Positions 59,374 through 64,000 of a stretch of 64,000 nucleotides of DNA are shown here, piece by piece. Location of the stretch: positions 2,294,001-2,358,000 of the forward strand of contig NZ_CP116477.1 in the NCBI RefSeq assembly GCF_028335745.1, in the 5' to 3' direction. The translations under genes were made by a program, and so were the position numbers. The DNA comes from Pectobacterium sp. A5351. Lineage in GTDB: Bacteria; Pseudomonadota; Gammaproteobacteria; Enterobacterales; Enterobacteriaceae. The stretch's first letter is position 1. Each line of letters begins with the position of its first letter. Below the pieces are notes generated by a model. The model saw only the letters and a list, made by a program, of their open reading frames with translations, was not told the DNA's origin and searched no databases.

Positions 59374-60679
59374 TATTCCTGCTCTCCTCTTCCACAGCTT
59401 GTTTTTCTTGCGCTAAAAGTTGTTTTTCATACAATTTGAAGAATGGATAGTAGACAACCATTGAAATGACCGTGAGTGCGACAACAAGAATAACTGCCCT
59501 ATAGTCCCACCCTGTGGCCCAAGCCGCACCCACAGGCGCTGGCGTCGTCCACGGTGCCAACGAAACAACATGATTAACCCATCCCAACTTCGTTGCAGAC
59601 CAGGCTATCGTGGCATTAATTAACGGCGCACCGATGAACGGAATAAACATGATAGGGTTCATGATGATTGGTGAACCGAAAATCAGCGGCTCGTTGATAT
59701 TGAAAAATCCAGGTACAAGTCCTAATCGTCCAACCGTTTTAAGATGTACAGAACGACTTCGCCAATAAAGTAATGCCAATCCAAGTGTTGCCCCTGAGCC
59801 ACCAAGCACAATAAAGAATGACCAGAACGACTCAACAAAGATATGCTCAATCGGAAGACCTGCATTCAGTGCAGACTGATTGCTACTCAGATTAGTAATA
59901 TAAAACACTTGCAGGATACCCCCCACAACCGCCGCACCATGAATTCCTGCAAACCAAAGCAAATGCACCAACAGCACTGCAATTAATATCGCAGGCAATG
60001 AATCTGAAGCCGATATCAGTGGCGCGAATACTGACATAATAGCCTGGGGGATCAACATATTTAAATAATGCTGAAAAAATATACTTATTGGATACAGTGT
60101 TAAAAAGATAACCAATACAGGGATAAGTAAGTCAAATGACTCTCTTATTTTCGAAGGAACCTGTTCTGGTAATTTAAAACCTAAATCTTTTCTCTTAAGG
60201 AAATACATTAACTCAGTGCAATAAATTGCAACCAAAATCCCTGTAAATATCCCCTCGCCGCTTAAATATGTAACAGAAAGCGTACTGTTACTAACTGGTG
60301 CAGAGACCAATAGAAAAGACATCACTGCCAGACAAGAAGCCATATAAGCGCTCAATTTATACATTTGAGCTAAGTTATAAGCTATTGCACCGGTGATAAA
60401 TATTGACATTAAACCCATCGTCATATTGAAGGGCATCAGTAATTCTTCAGAGTAGCGTTTGGCAAAACCAAGCCACATCCTGCCAAACGTTGATGATGTA
60501 TTCTCATCAAAGGGTGGATGGGCGAATATTAGCATAAATGAGCCGACAATCAGAAAAGGCATGGCCGCGATAAAACCATCCCGAAGAGCGATAATGTGTC
60601 TTTGGTTAGATATTTTTGCAGCAATTGGTGTTAGCTTATTCTCAATTATTGAGAACAGAATTTCAGAAATTTTTGCCAT
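59366..60679 (-). CDS. PTS lactose/cellobiose-type IIC permease
   Basis: IIC forms the inner-membrane channel that takes the sugar through while IIB phosphorylates it. The 437-residue protein has about ten hydrophobic segments and family motifs: IALRDGFIAAMPFLIVGSFML at the first helix, HLLWFAGIHGAAVVGGI, and GFFNINEPLIFGSPIIMNP, the conserved NEP loop for substrate binding. It starts 17 bp after the IIB stop and overlaps IIA at its end. The sequence supports cellobiose/aryl-beta-glucoside/lichenan-class IIC; the exact sugar is not determined. Confidence 0.93.
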   Translation of the reverse strand: MAKISEILFSIIENKLTPIAAKISNQRHIIALRDGFIAAMPFLIVGSFMLIFAHPPFDENTSSTFGRMWLGFAKRYSEELLMPFNMTMGLMSIFITGAIAYNLAQMYKLSAYMASCLAVMSFLLVSAPVSNSTLSVTYLSGEGIFTGILVAIYCTELMYFLKRKDLGFKLPEQVPSKIRESFDLLIPVLVIFLTLYPISIFFQHYLNMLIPQAIMSVFAPLISASDSLPAILIAVLLVHLLWFAGIHGAAVVGGILQVFYITNLSSNQSALNAGLPIEHIFVESFWSFFIVLGGSGATLGLALLYWRSRSVHLKTVGRLGLVPGFFNINEPLIFGSPIIMNPIMFIPFIGAPLINATIAWSATKLGWVNHVVSLAPWTTPAPVGAAWATGWDYRAVILVVALTVISMVVYYPFFKLYEKQLLAQEKQAVEEESRNNG

Positions 60680-60696
60680 GATGCATTACCTTGATA

Positions 60697-60999
60697 TTAG
60701 ATGAGTTTAAGAGCATCTCTTAGTATTTTCTCACCATTCATTAGACCGTAATCCATTGAATTAATGACAACAACAGGTTTGTTCATCGGCTCAGCAACTT
60801 TCTTCAACTCATCTAACCTGAATTTAATCTGGGGTCCTATGAGACAACAGTCATAATTAAAAATTTCGTCAGAAAACCCTTCTAAGCCAACTGCTTTAAT
60901 TTCCACATCAATACCGCTATCTTTTGCTGCCTGCTGCATTTTTTTTACAACCATACTGGTTGACATACCAGCATTACAACATAGAAGTATTCTATACAT
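60697..60999 (-). CDS. PTS lactose/cellobiose-type IIB component
   Basis: ATG 60999 with GAGG upstream gives 100 residues. The N-terminal strand and P-loop MYRILLCCNAGMSTSMVVKKM contain the phosphorylated Cys8, followed by YDCCLIGPQIKFRLDEL typical of the cellobiose-class IIB fold. It transfers phosphate from IIA to the incoming sugar. It is the first structural gene of the operon; its upstream region has a CRP-like site and then a broken IS3-family element between it and the RpiR-type regulator. The longer frame from 61011 has a worse spacing. Confidence 0.92.
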   Translation of the reverse strand: MYRILLCCNAGMSTSMVVKKMQQAAKDSGIDVEIKAVGLEGFSDEIFNYDCCLIGPQIKFRLDELKKVAEPMNKPVVVINSMDYGLMNGEKILRDALKLI

Positions 61000-61157
61000 G
61001 GTGTTCCTCATTATATTATAAGAATGTGGATATTTCAGAGAAAATTATAAGCAACATTGGTACCTGAATAGTATTACTACAAGCGCTGACTTGAATCAAA
61101 AACGAATTGTCATTAAAAATTACAGAAATGACAAAGAAAAAAAACACTCTGTTATTC

Positions 61158-61173
61158 TGTGCCTTAGATCACG
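61158..61173 (-). promoter_or_regulatory. CRP-like site upstream of the beta-glucoside PTS operon
   Basis: TGTGCCTTAGATCACG fits the CRP pattern TGTGA-N6-TCACA with two differences. It lies about 160 bp ahead of the IIB start in an AT-rich promoter region. It suggests cAMP-CRP (catabolite) control. Apart from this site, 61000-61704 shows no supported gene. Confidence 0.6.
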
Positions 61174-61704
61174 TTATTTATACATGTCATTGATGATTTT
61201 TACTTACCTTTTCATGTGTAAATACCACAGAAGAAAGAGAGTTTCGATAATCTTATAGAAAAACGAATCTCTGATTAAAAACCTTGCTACATGGGGATAT
61301 ACGTGTGTTTATACGTAAACTGGTACCAAAATACTCTGCGTTTAAGAAGCAGTAATGCCAAACTCCGTTATCAAAAAATGTTCCGATGCCCGTATTGCCA
61401 GAGCGGCAATCGTTAATACCGAATTAACAGCAGAAGAAAATGGCATAAATGAGGCGTCTATCACAAAAGATTATTATGAGCATGGCTTCGACAATAAATA
61501 TCTAACACGTTAAATAGCTTTATAATAGCGCTACACTTGCTGAAGGCTGAACCCTGCCAGCACTGGTCTCGTACGATGAGAAGTAAAGCATCAATGTGCA
61601 ATAATGAAATGAGCTTTCCCCAAACCAGCTTCAGCAAAACATGCTGTAAGTGCAAACCAATAGCAAAAATGAAGAGGTGTCCCATGGAACAAATTATTGG
61701 AATT

Positions 61705-62453
61705 TGATCCTATCCACGTAATGTGGGTACAGCACTAAGCGAGGCTCTGTTTTTCAAACTGTTCAGGGCTGAGCCCACCGCATGCACAGTGCCGCCGTCA
61801 TTCTTGATGACATCGACCAGACGATAACAGCACGCGACCACAGGTCAATGACCACTGCAAGATAACAGCCAGCCTTCATCTGTACATAAGTCAGTGATAT
61901 ATCCTACCCATTTTCGATTCGGGCCGCTGACGATAAAATCCTGCTTCAGCAGATTTTCAGACACAGGCAGCCGCTGTGTGGCGTTATTGAATGCCTTGCT
62001 GACACGACAACGCCAAACATACCAACCGCTGCGTGCAACCTGAAACACCCGACACATGGCTTTGATACTGAACGCTACCCGATGTTTTTCGATGAAGACA
62101 TAGCTCATTTCAGGCGCTTCGCGAAGTATGTCGCGGCCTTTTGGGGAATAGCCAGTTCCTCATCCCGCTCAGCCAGTTATCGTTTCAGACGGGCTATTTC
62201 AAGGGACATTTCTTGCTCACGCTCGGAAGAGAAATGTGCATTTTTCAGTTTACTGCACCAAGCGTAAAGCGGTGATTCATACAGGCTGAACTCGCGGGCA
62301 GCGGCAGCCGCACCACTTCAGGGCTTCCTGACGGCATTCAGGCGTGTACTGTTTACGGGGCTTCTTGCTGGTTGATACTGGTTTTGTCATGCGTCACCTC
62401 TGGTTAAGAGTTTACTCACTTAATCACATGTCCACTATTGCTGGGTAAGATCA
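61705..62453 (-). mobile_element. Internally deleted IS3-family insertion sequence
   Basis: Terminal inverted repeats TGATCCTATCCACGTAATGTGG (61705) and, inverted, TGATCTTACCCAGCAATAGTGG (ending 62453) bound 749 bp, about 60 percent of a normal IS3 element. On the minus strand OrfA remains as TKPVSTSKKPRKQYTPECRQ and LKNAHFSSEREQEMSLEIAR with frameshifts and a stop. OrfB remains as [30 protein letters not shown] in another frame, and [13 protein letters not shown] at the end. The catalytic core between the last two parts is deleted. It has inserted between the RpiR-type regulator and the PTS operon. Confidence 0.8.
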
Positions 62454-62557
62454 GGAGGAGGTGAACTTTCATCTCCACCAAAAACTAATTATGACAAAGG
62501 TGGATAATCCCTCCTCTCTTTCATTATTGATTCAAGTAGATAACGTAATATTGCCAC

Positions 62558-62591
62558 CATGCCATGATTCTTCAAAGTGAATCATGGCATG
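62558..62591 (-). terminator. Stem-loop overlapping the rpiR-type gene stop codon
   Basis: CATGCCATGATTC and GAATCATGGCATG form a perfect 13-bp stem with an 8-nt loop. The stop codon of the minus-strand regulator lies inside it. Probably terminates the regulator transcript; the U-tract is weak. Confidence 0.65.
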
Positions 62592-63349
62592 TTATCAGAC
62601 AAACTTTTTCCCAACAGCTCAAGAATATACACGGCAGGAACCTGACTGGTTACATTGAAATCATTATTTATTAGCTTCAAAGGAAGGTGGTATGAAATAT
62701 TAAGATCCGTTATTTTAGATAGCGATGAATTCTGACTACTGCTAACTGATAACAGTTTACAACCATTCTCTTTATATCTAGTAGCAAGTTTAAGTACATC
62801 AGGTGTCTCTCCTGAAACTGACAAGAAAATGGCTACCTCATTAACATAGTTTTTATCTGCAACCGGATACCATGGATCATCAATAAAGTGACTTGATTTT
62901 CCTAAATTAGAAAACATTCTAGCACCATATCTCGCTATCCCCCCTGACGAACCCACACCAACAAATATGACATGATTTGCTTCGCGCAAAAAATTCGCCA
63001 TATTTTTAAACGTAAGATCGAAAAGTCGATACTGAATCATTCTGAAAAAATAAATTATTTCTTTCATATCATCATTTTCAGACATTTCTTTTACTTTTTT
63101 CAAATGATTCGCAAGACTTAATTTAAACTCATTATAACCCTGAAAATTCATTTTATAGCAAAAATTAAGAACCACTGTGGAAGATATATTACACTCTCTT
63201 GATAAATCCCTGACGCTCATATAAATAACCTTATCATAATTCCTAATAATATACTCATAAACACGCATTTCATTATCATTAAGTGAATTATGCGATGTTG
63301 CAATAAACATCGATTGCAGGTCACTGATTTGGTTTTCCCATTCTATCAT
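62582..63349 (-). CDS. RpiR-family (HTH plus SIS domain) transcriptional regulator
   Basis: From ATG 63349, preceded by AAGGAGAG, the product has 255 residues. The N-terminal HTH_6 domain (DNEMRVYEYIIRNYDKVIYM, SVRDLSRECNISSTVVLNFC) binds DNA. A SIS sugar-phosphate-binding domain follows (FVGVGSSGGIARYGARMFSN, VAIFLSVSGETPDVLKLATR). Such proteins sense phosphosugars and control nearby sugar operons. It lies upstream of and in the same orientation as the beta-glucoside PTS genes, about 1.6 kb away because of the IS insertion and a long AT-rich leader. Local control of that operon is inferred. AT content is high, as for the PTS genes. Confidence 0.85.
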   Translation of the reverse strand: MIEWENQISDLQSMFIATSHNSLNDNEMRVYEYIIRNYDKVIYMSVRDLSRECNISSTVVLNFCYKMNFQGYNEFKLSLANHLKKVKEMSENDDMKEIIYFFRMIQYRLFDLTFKNMANFLREANHVIFVGVGSSGGIARYGARMFSNLGKSSHFIDDPWYPVADKNYVNEVAIFLSVSGETPDVLKLATRYKENGCKLLSVSSSQNSSLSKITDLNISYHLPLKLINNDFNVTSQVPAVYILELLGKSLSDNMP

Positions 63350-63579
63350 TATCACTCTCCTTTTCCTTACGTTAAGGAACATAGAATACTCGCGATTGAT
63401 CTCTGATAACGTGAACCTAACCACGATCTACAAGACTCCCGAGAGAACTGAGCCACATCCTGTAGTAATACCCCCATTCTTGACGGAGGCCATAAGCAGA
63501 ATTACGCAGCACGCAACACACGCTATTTTGGAGTGTATCCACCCAATGCCATATTCGACCTTTCTTGATTATAAAATCA

Positions 63580-63736
63580 CTGCCATTCTGTTGCGTTTTT
63601 CCTAGTTGAATAAAATTGAGAGCAATCTTATTTTTTCCACCCATTTAAATAACTCACCACTGGTATATTCCGGACCGTTGTCACAGCATATCGAAACCAC
63701 TTTACCACGCCACTCTATCAGACGCTCCAGCGTTTG
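63580..63736 (-). mobile_element. Fragment of an IS3/IS2-family transposase (OrfB)
   Basis: Minus-strand translation gives LERLIEWRGKVVSICCDNGP then EYTSGELFKWVEK, and in the next frame IALNFIQLGKTQQNG. This is the DDE-type block (CDNGPEYTS) of IS2-like OrfB proteins followed by the usual NIQLEFIQPGKPQQN block, broken by a frameshift. No ends or other parts remain. Between this and the rpiR-type gene (63350-63580) I see no supported feature except weak IS-like sequence. Confidence 0.7.
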
Positions 63737-63739
63737 CTT

Positions 63740-64000
63740 TTGGCACTTGTTACCGGACAGCGTAGAGAGGATATTGCCGCGATTAAATTCAGCGATATTG
63801 TTGGTGATCGGCTATTCGCCGAACAGGGTAAAACAGGAAATAAAATCGCGATCCCGTTCAATCTAACAATCGATACCATAGGGTTGCGTCTGGGTGATGT
63901 CATTGAGCAATGCCGCAATACGGATTACATGATTAGTGTCGGTATTAGAAAAAATAGCCCTCATGGGGCTGTAGAGCTCAATGGGCTAACAAAGGGATTT
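63740..64000 (+). pseudogene. Lambda-type tyrosine integrase fragment, running off the window
   Basis: The plus-strand frame reads LALVTGQREDIAAIKFSDIV, then RLFAEQGKTGNKIAIPFNLT and IDTIGLRLGDVIEQCRN. This is the start of the catalytic domain of lambda/HK022-type integrases, with the catalytic Arg in TGQR and the KTG beta-turn Lys. The N-terminal arm- and core-binding domains are missing; the fragment joins directly to a transposase remnant, so the gene is broken at its 5' side. The reading frame is still open at the window end. This could mark a degraded prophage or integrative element continuing to the right. Confidence 0.75.

Noticed and set aside
61354..61512. 52-residue plus-strand frame starting MPNSVIKK
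   Set aside because: No ribosome-binding site, no family resemblance, and it lies in a disturbed AT-rich region next to an IS remnant.

Overview
The window reads as chromosome of an enterobacterium. Many blocks match Escherichia coli gene order (narIJHG-narK-narXL, chaC/chaA/dauA, folM, rstAB-asr-ydgU-ydgD, hrpA/azoR, ydbH-ynbE, ldhA). ERIC repeats, a beta-glucoside PTS operon with two GH1 enzymes and the overall gene style point to a soft-rot plant pathogen, most likely Pectobacterium. The genus is an inference from recognition only; no search was run.

Layout. 1-434: C-terminal end of a chitin-synthase-like GT2 enzyme. 824-6127: a compact co-directional cassette (SDR oxidoreductase, TauD-type dioxygenase, sulfotransferase, class III aminotransferase, second 2OG-Fe(II) oxygenase, P-loop kinase) that looks like a small-molecule pathway I do not recognise. 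6175-8640: a GlsB/YmgE-type membrane protein, an AT-rich orphan with a PD-(D/E)XK-like motif, and decayed yheO-like and osmC-like genes. 8753-10233: divergent MarR/EamA pair with duplicated operator-like sites. 10337-22053: the complete respiratory nitrate module with FNR and NarL-type sites. 22363-30291: acyltransferase, DUF481 protein, ChaC, a siderophore-interacting reductase behind a Fur box, ChaA and DauA.

30322-33387: an AT-rich islet bracketed by two ERIC-type elements, holding two unrecognised genes and a frameshifted one, at a break between E. coli-like synteny blocks. 33455-38412: folM, rstAB, asr behind an RstA box, ydgU and ydgD. 38879-49306: GAF/GGDEF-like/EAL protein, EcsC protein, HrpA, AzoR, YnbE and YdbH (no ydbL between ynbE and azoR). 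49679-54641: two Aer-like PAS receptors separated by an ERIC element, then ldhA, whose stop codon lies inside a canonical 127-bp ERIC. 54668-63349: DUF333 lipoprotein, ferredoxin remnant, and a minus-strand beta-glucoside operon (RpiR regulator, IIB, IIC, IIA, two 6-phospho-beta-glucosidases) damaged by an internally deleted IS3-family element and by an ERIC that replaced the 5' part of a sugar porin gene. 63580-64000: another IS3-family fragment joined to a lambda-type integrase fragment that runs off the window, so a mobile region may begin here.

The nitrate block senses nitrate/nitrite (NarX-NarL), imports nitrate (NarK) and reduces it (NarGHI, assembled with NarJ). RstBA with Asr forms an acid/envelope stress unit. 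The PTS operon imports and hydrolyses plant beta-glucosides. The strongest candidates for undescribed biology are the 824-6127 cassette, the nuclease-like orphan at 6605-7822 and the ERIC-bracketed islet.
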